Shown here one piece after another: positions 16,604-24,021 of a stretch of 64,000 nucleotides of DNA (position 1 is the first letter of the stretch; the number at the start of each line of letters is the position of its first letter). Source of the DNA: Granulicella cerasi (GTDB lineage: Bacteria > Acidobacteriota > Terriglobia > Terriglobales > Acidobacteriaceae); contig NZ_JAGSYD010000001.1 of assembly GCF_025685575.1 (NCBI RefSeq), forward strand, positions 995,852-1,059,851, written 5' to 3'. Under the pieces are notes generated by a model, which saw nothing but the letters and a program-made list of their open reading frames with translations, ran no database searches and was not told the origin of the DNA. The position numbers were made by a program, and so were the translations under genes.

Positions 16604-16972
16604 ATGCCTCGTGTAAAACGCAGTACAAAGCGCGCTGATCGCCGCCGCAAGATTCTTAAGCGCGCCAGCGGCTATTTCCTCACCAAGTCCAAGCTCTATC
16701 AGGCCGCTCAGGAAGCCGTCGAGCGCGGTCTCAAGTTCGCCTACATCGGCCGTAAGCAGAAGAAGCGTCAGTACCGCTCGCTGTGGATCGTCCGTATCGG
16801 CGCAGCAGCCAAGCTGAACGGCATGAGCTACTCGACCTTCATCAACGGCCTCAAGAAGGCTGGCAACGGCCTCGATCGCAAGATCCTTGCTGACATCGCC
16901 GCCAACGACGCAGCAGGCTTCACGGCCCTCGTCGCGCAGGCGAAGGCTGGCCTCGCAGCCGCCAAGAAGTAA
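16604..16972 (+). CDS. rplT: 50S ribosomal protein L20
   Basis: This 122-residue protein contains the L20 signatures [20 protein letters not shown] at the N-terminus and [12 protein letters not shown] in the middle. It assembles early on 23S rRNA. AGGAG lies eight bases before ATG 16604. In other bacteria L20 represses its own operon by binding the leader; the 168-base gap after rpmI is long enough for such a site, but I cannot identify the pseudoknot by eye. A strong terminator follows. Confidence 0.95.
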   Translation: MPRVKRSTKRADRRRKILKRASGYFLTKSKLYQAAQEAVERGLKFAYIGRKQKKRQYRSLWIVRIGAAAKLNGMSYSTFINGLKKAGNGLDRKILADIAANDAAGFTALVAQAKAGLAAAKK

Positions 16973-16980
16973 CCGATTCC

Positions 16981-17029
16981 GCAACACAGCAAAAGGCGTG
17001 GCCCTTGGCCACGCCTTTTGTTGTGTTGC
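16981..17029. terminator. Terminator after rplT
   Basis: The 13-bp stem AAAAGGCGTGGCC/GGCCACGCCTTTT has a three-base loop, and outer arms CAACACA/TGTGTTG extend it, with a T-run within the 3' arm. Confidence 0.9.
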
Positions 17030-17130
17030 ACGGAGTTGGGGAGGCGAGTGCGTAGGGGTGGGGTTTTCGAGCCGAGATGGGTGAGGTCCCGGGTATAGGC
17101 TTGAGGTCGGGGGAAACCCGCATCCTTGAG

Positions 17131-17181
17131 CATCCTGCAAACCCACATCTCAAAAATCGAGATGTGGGGCACCCGTTCGTC
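17131..17181 (-). repeat. Palindromic intergenic element, minus orientation
   Basis: Flank CATCCTGCAAA, arms CCCACATCTC and GAGATGTGGG around AAAAATC, then flank GGCACCCGTTCG. It is a full copy of the window-wide element. Confidence 0.8.
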
Positions 17182-17187
17182 GCCAAG

Positions 17188-17254
17188 CCTAACCCCTACA
17201 CCCTATCCCTTACACCCTGGGCCCTACACCCTGAGCCCTGGGCCCTCAAACCAG
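17188..17254 (-). repeat. G-rich AGGG-type repeat after the diguanylate cyclase stop
   Basis: In the sense of the minus-strand gene, the bases just after its stop read as repeated GGG tracts with three- to four-base spacers (AGGGTGTAGGGCCC, AGGGATAGGGTGTAGGGG). On the plus strand this appears as CCCTACACCCT repeats. It could form a G-quadruplex in the 3' end of the message. Confidence 0.6.
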
Positions 17255-17256
17255 CG

Positions 17257-19158
17257 TTACCCTGCAGCGGCCATGGCTCGCTCGGCCTTGCGCTGACGCT
17301 TCTGTTCGTACATGATCTCGTCGGCCTGTGCGAGCAGGTCTTCGATGCTGCCGCCCTGCTTAGCCGGATCGCAGACCACCGAGCCGAGGCTCAGTGAAAG
17401 CTCGAACGGGTAGCGGTGCTTCGCGTTCGTGGCTTCGACTTCGCTGCGAATGCGGTCGCAAAGCTCTGCCGCCAGCTCCGGGCTGCCGTCGAGCGCTACG
17501 GCGGCGAACTCGTCGCCACCCATGCGGCCGATCACGTCGCTCTTGCGGAAGCTCGACATCAGCAACTCGCCCACACGCTTCAGGGCCTCGTCGCCCATCT
17601 TGTGGCCGTGCGTATCGTTGATCTGCTTGAAGAGATCGAGGTCGATGTAGATCAGCAGCAGCGGCGTGCGCAGCTTCTGTGCCTTCACCCAGTGCGCCTG
17701 CGCAAACGCCATGAAGCCGCGGCGGTTGTAGAGTCCCGTTAGCTGATCGGTGAAGACCATCTCGCGCAACGCAGCCTGGCGACGCAGGAACGCGATGATG
17801 CCGAAGAGCAGCACTGCCAGCACCGCGAGTACGCCCGCGAGCCAGCTCAGGTGCTCTGCGCTCCACCACGGCGCGCCGTGCACGACGACCACATCCTCCG
17901 GCACGCGCATCATTACGACGACTGCCTTCGGCTCGCGCGACTGGTCCACGATCATCATGGCCACGCCAGTGACGCTCAACGTGCTGCCCTTGCTGTACTC
18001 GCGGTGCATCGCCGAGTGCGGAATGCGCGCGCTGAAAACAGTGTTGCCATCCTGCAGCAGCAGCACTTCTTCGTTGCCGCGTTCGAACTGCTCGCGCAGC
18101 TTGCCGCTCAGCTTCACCAGTTGCGAATCATGCGGAGCGACCTGAAAGCCATCGCGGTTCACGATCATCTCGCTCGCGCGCACTTCCAGCGGACGTAGCG
18201 GCGGAGCGCTGCCCAACTCCTGGAAGATCGCGTTCTCCATCTGCGGCGCGTAGGTGCCCTTGCCGGGGTAGCCCACTGCCTCCACACGCGTGCCCAGCGG
18301 CACCTTGCGGTCAAGTCCGCTCTGTACGAAGAGGCTTCCGCCCTCGTTGTCTTCCAGGTAAAGGCCTTCGCCGGCGCGTGACCACGTCACCGTGCCGGTG
18401 ACCTTCACCATGTCCACGCCGTCGCGGCCCTGGCGGAACTGCAGCATCGCGTTCAGCGGACGGTTCGGCAGATCGAACGGCTCCCGCGGGGCCGGGCGCT
18501 CGATCGCAATGTCGTCCAGGTCGGTCACGAAGAGTCGAATGCCAATGTACTGGCGGCGGTCGTTGAAGACCGTGCCGCAAACGCCTTTGAGCCGCACCAC
18601 GGCGGCCGTCAGCGCGTGAACATCCTCAGGCTTGAACGCCTGCACGACCGCAGTCACGAGCAGGCTGTCGCCGATGTCTACGGTGAGGACCAGGCGTGGG
18701 TGTCCCCACAGCGTCTGGATCGCCGCGGTGCGCACGATGCCGCGCACGGCAACGCGTTCGCTGTCATGGACTCCGCCCTGCAGGTCGGCCGCAGGCAGCA
18801 GCTTCGGCTCGGCCAGCGACTGGTGTCCGGTGACGGTCACATTGTCCGCCACGACAATCGGCGCAAACAGTCCCGGCTCGGTGTGCCCGTGCACCGTCAC
18901 GCGATCGCCCGCGGCGGTTAGCGGAGCCTGCGTCAGGCGATCAATCGAGATGCCGCCGGTGCTGTCCGCGAGAAAGAAGCTGTTCTTCCAGCCGGAGAGC
19001 GCGGTGACGGTGCCCGATAGCTCCACCGGGCGGTGCTCCGAGGCCATCTCCGGCGCCAGTGAGCGGATGGAGGTGACCGTGGTCATGGGTGTCTGCGCAG
19101 CAGCAGGCAAAGCGCTCAAAAGCAGCGCAAAAAACAACGATTTGGGGCAGGAGGACAT
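17257..19158 (-). CDS. Membrane diguanylate cyclase with OB-fold-like sensor region
   Basis: It makes cyclic di-GMP from two GTP. The 633-residue protein has a signal peptide (1-21) and a periplasmic region (about 25-430) containing repeats that look like OB-folds (VELSGTVTALSGWKNSFFLAD; VKVTGTVTWSRAGEGLYLED). A membrane helix (WLAGVLAVLAVLLFGIIAFL) and a GGDEF domain follow. The active-site motif is intact GGDEF at 547-551. The product-inhibition I-site RKSD is at 538-541, five residues before it, so the enzyme should be active and feedback-inhibited. On the minus strand TATCCT (19174-19169) lies ten bases before ATG 19158. Confidence 0.88.
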   Translation of the reverse strand: MSSCPKSLFFALLLSALPAAAQTPMTTVTSIRSLAPEMASEHRPVELSGTVTALSGWKNSFFLADSTGGISIDRLTQAPLTAAGDRVTVHGHTEPGLFAPIVVADNVTVTGHQSLAEPKLLPAADLQGGVHDSERVAVRGIVRTAAIQTLWGHPRLVLTVDIGDSLLVTAVVQAFKPEDVHALTAAVVRLKGVCGTVFNDRRQYIGIRLFVTDLDDIAIERPAPREPFDLPNRPLNAMLQFRQGRDGVDMVKVTGTVTWSRAGEGLYLEDNEGGSLFVQSGLDRKVPLGTRVEAVGYPGKGTYAPQMENAIFQELGSAPPLRPLEVRASEMIVNRDGFQVAPHDSQLVKLSGKLREQFERGNEEVLLLQDGNTVFSARIPHSAMHREYSKGSTLSVTGVAMMIVDQSREPKAVVVMMRVPEDVVVVHGAPWWSAEHLSWLAGVLAVLAVLLFGIIAFLRRQAALREMVFTDQLTGLYNRRGFMAFAQAHWVKAQKLRTPLLLIYIDLDLFKQINDTHGHKMGDEALKRVGELLMSSFRKSDVIGRMGGDEFAAVALDGSPELAAELCDRIRSEVEATNAKHRYPFELSLSLGSVVCDPAKQGGSIEDLLAQADEIMYEQKRQRKAERAMAAAG

Positions 19159-19300
19159 TGTCTTGTTCAGGATACGAACCGGCGCGGGCTTTGGATGCTA
19201 CCCGAATGCGAAGCAGGGGTGACACATTAGGGTCACGTTACCGTCTTACCGCAATCCGCCGGCGAAAGAATGCCCCTACAAAATGCTTTCAGCGGCAGCG

Positions 19301-19306
19301 TAGACT
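19301..19306 (+). promoter_or_regulatory. Candidate -10 box of a leaderless deacetylase transcript
   Basis: TAGACT ends seven bases before ATG 19314, with no Shine-Dalgarno between. Confidence 0.4.
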
Positions 19307-19313
19307 GATCGCC

Positions 19314-20294
19314 ATGAATCTCCGCGCTGCCGTTTCCGTCGTCTGCCTGCTCGCCTCCACTGCCTGCCTTGCGCAGCAGCCTACGGTCGCCCCTGCCGCG
19401 AAAACCGCGCCTGCACAGGAAAAGAAGCCGGGCCAGCTCGCGATCACCTTCGACGACCTGCCGGAGCACAGCTCGCTGCCGCAGGGCATGACGCGCCTCG
19501 AGATCGCGCAGCGCATCCTCAAGGTGATTCAGCAGGAGCACCTGCCGCCGATCACCGGCATGGTCAACGGTTTCTGGCTGGAGCGCGACCCTAAGGGCTC
19601 CGCCGGCGTGCTCGAGGCCTGGCGTGACGCAGGCCAGCCCATCGCGAGCCACACCTGGTCGCACATGAACCTCAACGAGAAGCCGCTGGAGCAGTGGACC
19701 GCGGACGTCGAAAAGAACGAGCCGCTGCTGCAGAAGATGGCGGCGTACCCGGCCTCGGCACCGCAGAAGCAGTCGTGGAAGTACCTCCGCTATCCGTTCC
19801 TCGCCGAGGGCGAGACGCCCGAGAAGAAGGCTGCCGCCGTCGCGTGGCTCACGCAGCACGGCTATATGATCGCCGACGTCACCATGAGCTGGGGCGACTA
19901 CAACTGGAACTCCGTCTACGCGCGCTGCGTCGCCAAACAGGAGAAGACCGCCATCCAGCGCCTACACGACACCTATCTCGCTGCGGCGCGGCAGAACATG
20001 TGGGCCGAGCGCCTGACGAGCCTGCAGGCTTTCCAGCGCGACATCCCGCACGTCGTGCTCATGCACATCGGAGCCTTTGACGCGATGATGTTCCCCGAGC
20101 TGATCGCGCAGATGCGTGCGGATGGCTACACCTTCGTCTCGCTGCCGCAAGCGGAGATGGACCCGGCCTACAGCACTCCTCTCTCGAGGCGCGCAGGCGG
20201 TGGCTTCCTCGAAGACCAGGTCGCCCACGCAAAGGGCCTGCCCATCCAGCATCGCGATGACTACTCCAAGGAGCTCGAAGCGATGTGCCGCTAA
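19314..20294 (+). CDS. Secreted polysaccharide deacetylase family protein (copy 1)
   Basis: This 326-residue NodB-fold protein has a signal peptide (1-20, ending CLAQQ). Motif 1 is TFDD at 45-48 (Asp47 and Asp48), motif 2 is SHTWSH at 112-117 (metal His residues) and motif 3 is RYPF at 159-162. The later VLMHIGAFD supplies the motif-5 His. The family removes N- or O-acetyl groups from chitin, peptidoglycan or exopolysaccharide; the substrate is unknown. A longer in-frame start at 19089 would overlap the divergent cyclase and spoil the signal. A related gene follows 149 bases downstream, suggesting an old tandem duplication. Confidence 0.88.
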   Translation: MNLRAAVSVVCLLASTACLAQQPTVAPAAKTAPAQEKKPGQLAITFDDLPEHSSLPQGMTRLEIAQRILKVIQQEHLPPITGMVNGFWLERDPKGSAGVLEAWRDAGQPIASHTWSHMNLNEKPLEQWTADVEKNEPLLQKMAAYPASAPQKQSWKYLRYPFLAEGETPEKKAAAVAWLTQHGYMIADVTMSWGDYNWNSVYARCVAKQEKTAIQRLHDTYLAAARQNMWAERLTSLQAFQRDIPHVVLMHIGAFDAMMFPELIAQMRADGYTFVSLPQAEMDPAYSTPLSRRAGGGFLEDQVAHAKGLPIQHRDDYSKELEAMCR

Positions 20295-20346
20295 CGGCTC
20301 GATCTTCCTCTGCGCTCCAACATAACGTTGGGTGTCCCATCCGTGC

Positions 20347-20393
20347 CGGGTGCCCCACCCGTGCGCCGCTCTTGGCGAACGGGTGGGAGCCAC
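20347..20393 (+). repeat. Palindromic intergenic element, variant arms
   Basis: Flank CGGGTGC, arms CCCACCCGT and ACGGGTGGG with an inner CGCC/GGCG pairing, then GAGCCACGAA. The arm sequence differs from other copies but is fully self-complementary. Confidence 0.65.
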
Positions 20394-20443
20394 GAACTCT
20401 GACGCGCCACCACACCCACCGCACTCTGTGCGAGACTCCCAAC

Positions 20444-21388
20444 ATGCACCTCCGCCGTCTCGGCCTCGCGTGGTTGTTCTTCGTTGCGATGGCGGCGGCT
20501 GCGCATGCGCAGGGTCCACAGGTGGTCTTCACGTTCGACGACCTTCCCGCACACGGCCCGCTGCCCCCGGGCATGACGCGCCCGATGCCGGTAAAGAGCA
20601 TTCTTGCCACGCTGAAAGCTGAGAAGATGCCGCCGGTCTACGGCTTCGCGAACGGCTATCGCGTCGCGCAGTACCCCTACCAGATCGAGATCCTCGACGC
20701 GTGGCGCGCGGCCGGTGAACCCATCGGCAGCCACACCTGGTCGCACCCCGAGCTCGACCTGATGACGGCGCAGGGCTACATCGACGACATCAAGCAGAAT
20801 GAGCCGCTGCTCAAGCGCGTGCATCCTGTCGGCGACTGGCACTGGTTCCGCTACCCGTTCCTCGAAGAAGGCAACACGCTCGCCAAGCGGGACGCCGTGC
20901 GCTCGTGGCTCTTCAGGAACGGCTATCACGTCGCCGAAATCTCGCTCGACTTCCAGGATTACAACTGGAACGACGCTTACGCGCGCTGCGCGCTGAAGCA
21001 TGATGAGCGCGCGATCAAAGACCTGCACGACACCTATCTGCAAGCCGCGTCGGAAGCTTCGAAGGCTTTCCGTCAGCTCTCGCACACGCTCTATGGCCGC
21101 GACATCCCGTACATCCTGCTGATGCATGTCGGCGCCTTCGACGCGAAGATGCTGCCCGAACTCATTCAGCAATTCCGCAGCGAAGGCTACAGCTTCATCA
21201 AGCTGGAACAGGCCGAAGCCGATGATGCCTACCAGTTCGATCCGCACGTCACCACCAAGGGCGGCTCGACCTTCATGGAGCAGGTCGCCGCCGCACGCAA
21301 GGTGACCGTCCCCGAGCTGCCTGACTTCACTGACGAGCTCAATAAAGCCTGCCGCGAATCAAAAGAATCGGGAAAGGTGAAGGAGTAG
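20444..21388 (+). CDS. Secreted polysaccharide deacetylase family protein (copy 2)
   Basis: This 314-residue paralogue of the preceding gene keeps the same NodB motifs: TFDD at 30-33, SHTWSH at 96-101, RYPF at 136-139 and LLMHVGAFD near the C-terminus. It has its own signal peptide (1-23, AHAQ) and shares whole segments such as DYNWN-AYARC and LHDTYL. The two copies differ mainly in loops and at the C-terminus, so they may act on different polymers or linkages. ATG 20444 gives the signal peptide; the longer frame from 20285 would translate the repeat element and is unlikely. No good RBS is visible. Confidence 0.88.
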   Translation: MHLRRLGLAWLFFVAMAAAAHAQGPQVVFTFDDLPAHGPLPPGMTRPMPVKSILATLKAEKMPPVYGFANGYRVAQYPYQIEILDAWRAAGEPIGSHTWSHPELDLMTAQGYIDDIKQNEPLLKRVHPVGDWHWFRYPFLEEGNTLAKRDAVRSWLFRNGYHVAEISLDFQDYNWNDAYARCALKHDERAIKDLHDTYLQAASEASKAFRQLSHTLYGRDIPYILLMHVGAFDAKMLPELIQQFRSEGYSFIKLEQAEADDAYQFDPHVTTKGGSTFMEQVAAARKVTVPELPDFTDELNKACRESKESGKVKE

Positions 21389-21392
21389 GCAA

Positions 21393-21438
21393 GAACGGGT
21401 GCCCCACATCGTGCTTTTTGAGATGTGGGTTTGCAGGA
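21393..21438 (+). repeat. Palindromic intergenic element
   Basis: GAACGGGTG flank, arms CCCCACATC and GATGTGGG around a T-rich loop, then TTTGCAGGA flank. It lies five bases after the deacetylase stop. Confidence 0.8.
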
Positions 21439-21485
21439 CTCAACCGCTCGAGATCCGTACCGCCATCCATTCCCACCGCATCCGC

Positions 21486-21491
21486 TATCCT
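21486..21491 (+). promoter_or_regulatory. Candidate -10 box of a leaderless DprE1-like transcript
   Basis: TATCCT ends eight bases before ATG 21500; no Shine-Dalgarno is present. Confidence 0.4.
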
Positions 21492-21499
21492 AGAGACCT

Positions 21500-22879
21500 A
21501 TGCCCGACACCCCCACGCAAGAGCCTCTGCTGCACACGCGCACGGCCCCCGATGAACCCTTCACCGGCACGCCTCCGTTCGAGTCATGGGGGCGCTATCC
21601 ACGCTTCAACGCGACCGTGAAGGAACTGCACTGGCAGAGCGACTTTCCGCGCATCATCGACGGCGTGCATGAAGGCGCGCTCGCCGTGGGCATGGGGCGC
21701 AGCTACGGCGACGTAGGTCTGCTCAAAGACGGCACGCTGGTTCACACCACCAGCATGAACCGCTTGCTGCACTGGGACCCTGAGACCGGCGTGCTTACCG
21801 CAGAAGCTGGCATCACGCTGGCGCAGATCCTTGACTTCGCCGTGCCGCGCGGCTTCTTCCTGCCCGTTACGCCCGGCACGAAGTTCGTGACGCTCGGCGG
21901 CGCGATCGCCAACGACGTACACGGCAAGAACCACGAGGCCGCAGGCTCCTTCGGCAATCACGTCCCACGCTTTGAACTCGTACGCTCCGACGGCACGCGC
22001 TTGTTGTGCTCAGCCACCGAGAACCCCGACCTGTTTGCGGCCACCATCGGCGGTATGGGGCTCACAGGTGTCATTGTCTGGGCGCAGCTTCGCCTGAAGC
22101 CCATCGTCAGCCGCATGATCGACTACGAGGGCATCCAGTTCCACGGCATCGACGAGTTCCTCGACATCAAGAAGGCGTACCCCAACGTGGAGTACACCGT
22201 GTCATGGCTCGACTGTGTTTCGCAGGGCAAGAACTTCGCGCGCGGTATCTACATGCTCGGCGACCACTCGAAGGACCCCGGCGAACTCAAGCCCTCCGGC
22301 AAGCCCAAGCTCACGTTCCCCATCGAAGCCCCGGGCTTCATGCTGAACAAGCTCTCGATCTCCGCGTTCAACACGGTCTTCTTCCATAAGCAGATGAAGA
22401 AGCACGTCATCACCAAGCAGGACTACGAGCCGTTCTTCTACCCGCTCGACGCCGTGCACAAGTGGAACCGCATGTACGGTAAGCGTGGCCTTGTGCAGTT
22501 CCAGTTCGCCTTGCCGTGGGAGACCAGCAAGGAAGGCACCATCGCCATGCTGCAGGAGATCACCAAGTCCGGCCTCGCCAGCTTCCTCGCTGTGCTCAAG
22601 ACCTTCGGCGACGTGCCTTCGCTCGGCATGATGAGCTTCCCGATGCCCGGCTTCATGTTCGCGCTCGACTTCCCCATCAAGGACATCACCTTCCCGCTCA
22701 TGCAGCGCCTCGGCGACATGACGAAGGACTACGGCGGCCGCCTCTACCCGGCCAAGGACGCCTGCATGACGCCCGAACAGTTCCGCGCCTACTACCCGCA
22801 GTTCGAGCGCTTCGCGCGCTACAAGGACCCCGCCATCACGTCGAGCTTCTGGGAGCGCGTCGCAGGAGGTTCGCGATGA
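21500..22879 (+). CDS. FAD-dependent oxidoreductase, DprE1-like
   Basis: This 459-residue flavoenzyme is related to decaprenylphosphoryl-ribose 2'-oxidase (DprE1). It has an N-terminal FAD-binding domain with GMGRSYGDVG at about 64-73, PVTPGTKFVTLGGAIANDVH at 122-141 and HGKNHE at 141-146. A substrate domain follows, with GGRLYPAKDACM near the C-terminus, whose Lys matches a catalytic lysine of the family. In mycobacteria DprE1 and DprE2 epimerise polyprenyl-phospho-ribose to the arabinose form. The SDR gene overlaps its stop (ATGA), as expected for the pair. The actual sugar lipid here is unknown. Confidence 0.85.
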   Translation: MPDTPTQEPLLHTRTAPDEPFTGTPPFESWGRYPRFNATVKELHWQSDFPRIIDGVHEGALAVGMGRSYGDVGLLKDGTLVHTTSMNRLLHWDPETGVLTAEAGITLAQILDFAVPRGFFLPVTPGTKFVTLGGAIANDVHGKNHEAAGSFGNHVPRFELVRSDGTRLLCSATENPDLFAATIGGMGLTGVIVWAQLRLKPIVSRMIDYEGIQFHGIDEFLDIKKAYPNVEYTVSWLDCVSQGKNFARGIYMLGDHSKDPGELKPSGKPKLTFPIEAPGFMLNKLSISAFNTVFFHKQMKKHVITKQDYEPFFYPLDAVHKWNRMYGKRGLVQFQFALPWETSKEGTIAMLQEITKSGLASFLAVLKTFGDVPSLGMMSFPMPGFMFALDFPIKDITFPLMQRLGDMTKDYGGRLYPAKDACMTPEQFRAYYPQFERFARYKDPAITSSFWERVAGGSR

Positions 22880-23712
22880 GCAACATGCCTGCCACTACTA
22901 CTCCAAACGCTACAGGCTCCAACGCTGCCGTCATTGCTGCCACAAAGAAGGGAAGCACCGAGCCTTACACGCCGAAGCGCATCTTGATCCTCGGCGCGAC
23001 CAGCGGCATGGCGGAAGAGACCGCGCGCCTGTGGGCCGAGCGCGGCGATAGCCTCTTCCTCGTCGCACGCGACAGCAACAAGCTCGCCGCCGTTGCTGCG
23101 GACCTCAAGATTCGCGGCGCATCGTACGTGGACTCCGCTGTGGCCGACCTCGACGACACCGCGCGCCACCCAGAGCTGCTCGCGCACGCAATCAACTCGC
23201 TCGGCGGTCTTGATGTGGCCTTCGTCGTCATGGGACTGCTCGGCGATCAGACCGCGTCGGAGAAGAACTTCACGGACGCACACCGTGTGCTGCACACGAA
23301 CTACACCGCCCCGGCGAGCCTGCTCACCTGGCTCGGCAACTACTGCGCGCAGCGTCACTCGGGCACGCTTGCCGTCGTGAGTTCGGTGGCGGGCGAGCGC
23401 GGCCGCAAGTCGAACTACGTGTACGGCTCAGCAAAATCTGGCCTCACGGCGTTCACGGACGGCCTTCGCAATCGTATTGATCGCGACGGCGTTCGCGTGA
23501 TGACGATCAAGCCCGGCCCGGTGAAGACCGCGATGACCGAGTCGATGACGAACCCGCCTCCGGGTATGATCTCAGTCGAGTCCGCCGCACAGATCCTCGT
23601 TCGCGGCATCGACAAGGGCACGGACATCCTCTACGTCCCCGGCAAGTTTCGCCTGATCATGGCAATCATCCGCGCCATCCCTGAAAGCATCTTCAAGAAG
23701 CTCAATCTCTAA
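22876..23712 (+). CDS. Short-chain dehydrogenase, DprE2-like
   Basis: This 278-residue SDR has a nucleotide site LGATSGMAEETAR at about 37-49 and the catalytic Ser/Tyr/Lys set in VVSSVAGERG and YGSAKSGL. A C-terminal extension ends in IIRAIPESIFKKLNL, which could touch the membrane. Its ATG 22876 overlaps the TGA of the DprE1-like gene and has AGGAGG seven bases upstream, so the two are coupled. By analogy with mycobacterial DprE2 it would reduce the 2-keto intermediate made by its partner. A terminator follows at 23735. Confidence 0.87.
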   Translation: MSNMPATTTPNATGSNAAVIAATKKGSTEPYTPKRILILGATSGMAEETARLWAERGDSLFLVARDSNKLAAVAADLKIRGASYVDSAVADLDDTARHPELLAHAINSLGGLDVAFVVMGLLGDQTASEKNFTDAHRVLHTNYTAPASLLTWLGNYCAQRHSGTLAVVSSVAGERGRKSNYVYGSAKSGLTAFTDGLRNRIDRDGVRVMTIKPGPVKTAMTESMTNPPPGMISVESAAQILVRGIDKGTDILYVPGKFRLIMAIIRAIPESIFKKLNL

Positions 23713-23734
23713 CAACCAAACAGCTTTGCCCCAG

Positions 23735-23758
23735 CGCCTCTCTCCGGAGAGGCGTTTT
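23735..23758 (+). terminator. Terminator after the DprE1/DprE2-like operon
   Basis: The stem CGCCTCTC/GAGAGGCG has a TCCG loop and is followed by TTTTGC. Confidence 0.85.
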
Positions 23759-23922
23759 GCGATGCGTTCGATAGCTCTTCGCAACTATCTTTCGATGTCG
23801 CCTCGCGACGGGTTATGGAAATACGATGCGTTTCCATTCTGTGCGTATGACGCGCCATCATGCATCGTTCTGCGATGCCGCAGAAGTTGCAGCAATATGA
23901 AGATTTCGAGGCAACCAAATCT

Positions 23923-23940
23923 TTGGCACGCTAATTGCTT
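23923..23940 (+). promoter_or_regulatory. Sigma-54 (-24/-12) promoter of the Oar-like transporter gene
   Basis: TTGGCACG, four bases, then TTGCTT almost exactly matches the RpoN consensus. GG at 23925-23926 and GC at 23937-23938 are ten bases apart. The predicted start is near 23950, about 72 bases before ATG 24022. It needs an enhancer-binding activator; the region upstream to 23760 is the place to look for its sites. Confidence 0.8.
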
Positions 23941-24021
23941 CTTGGCAGACTGACGCCTTCACCAGACTTCAAAGCTCCTCCCCATAAGGTGTCGCTTCAT
24001 TCCATCCGAGGTAACAACTGC

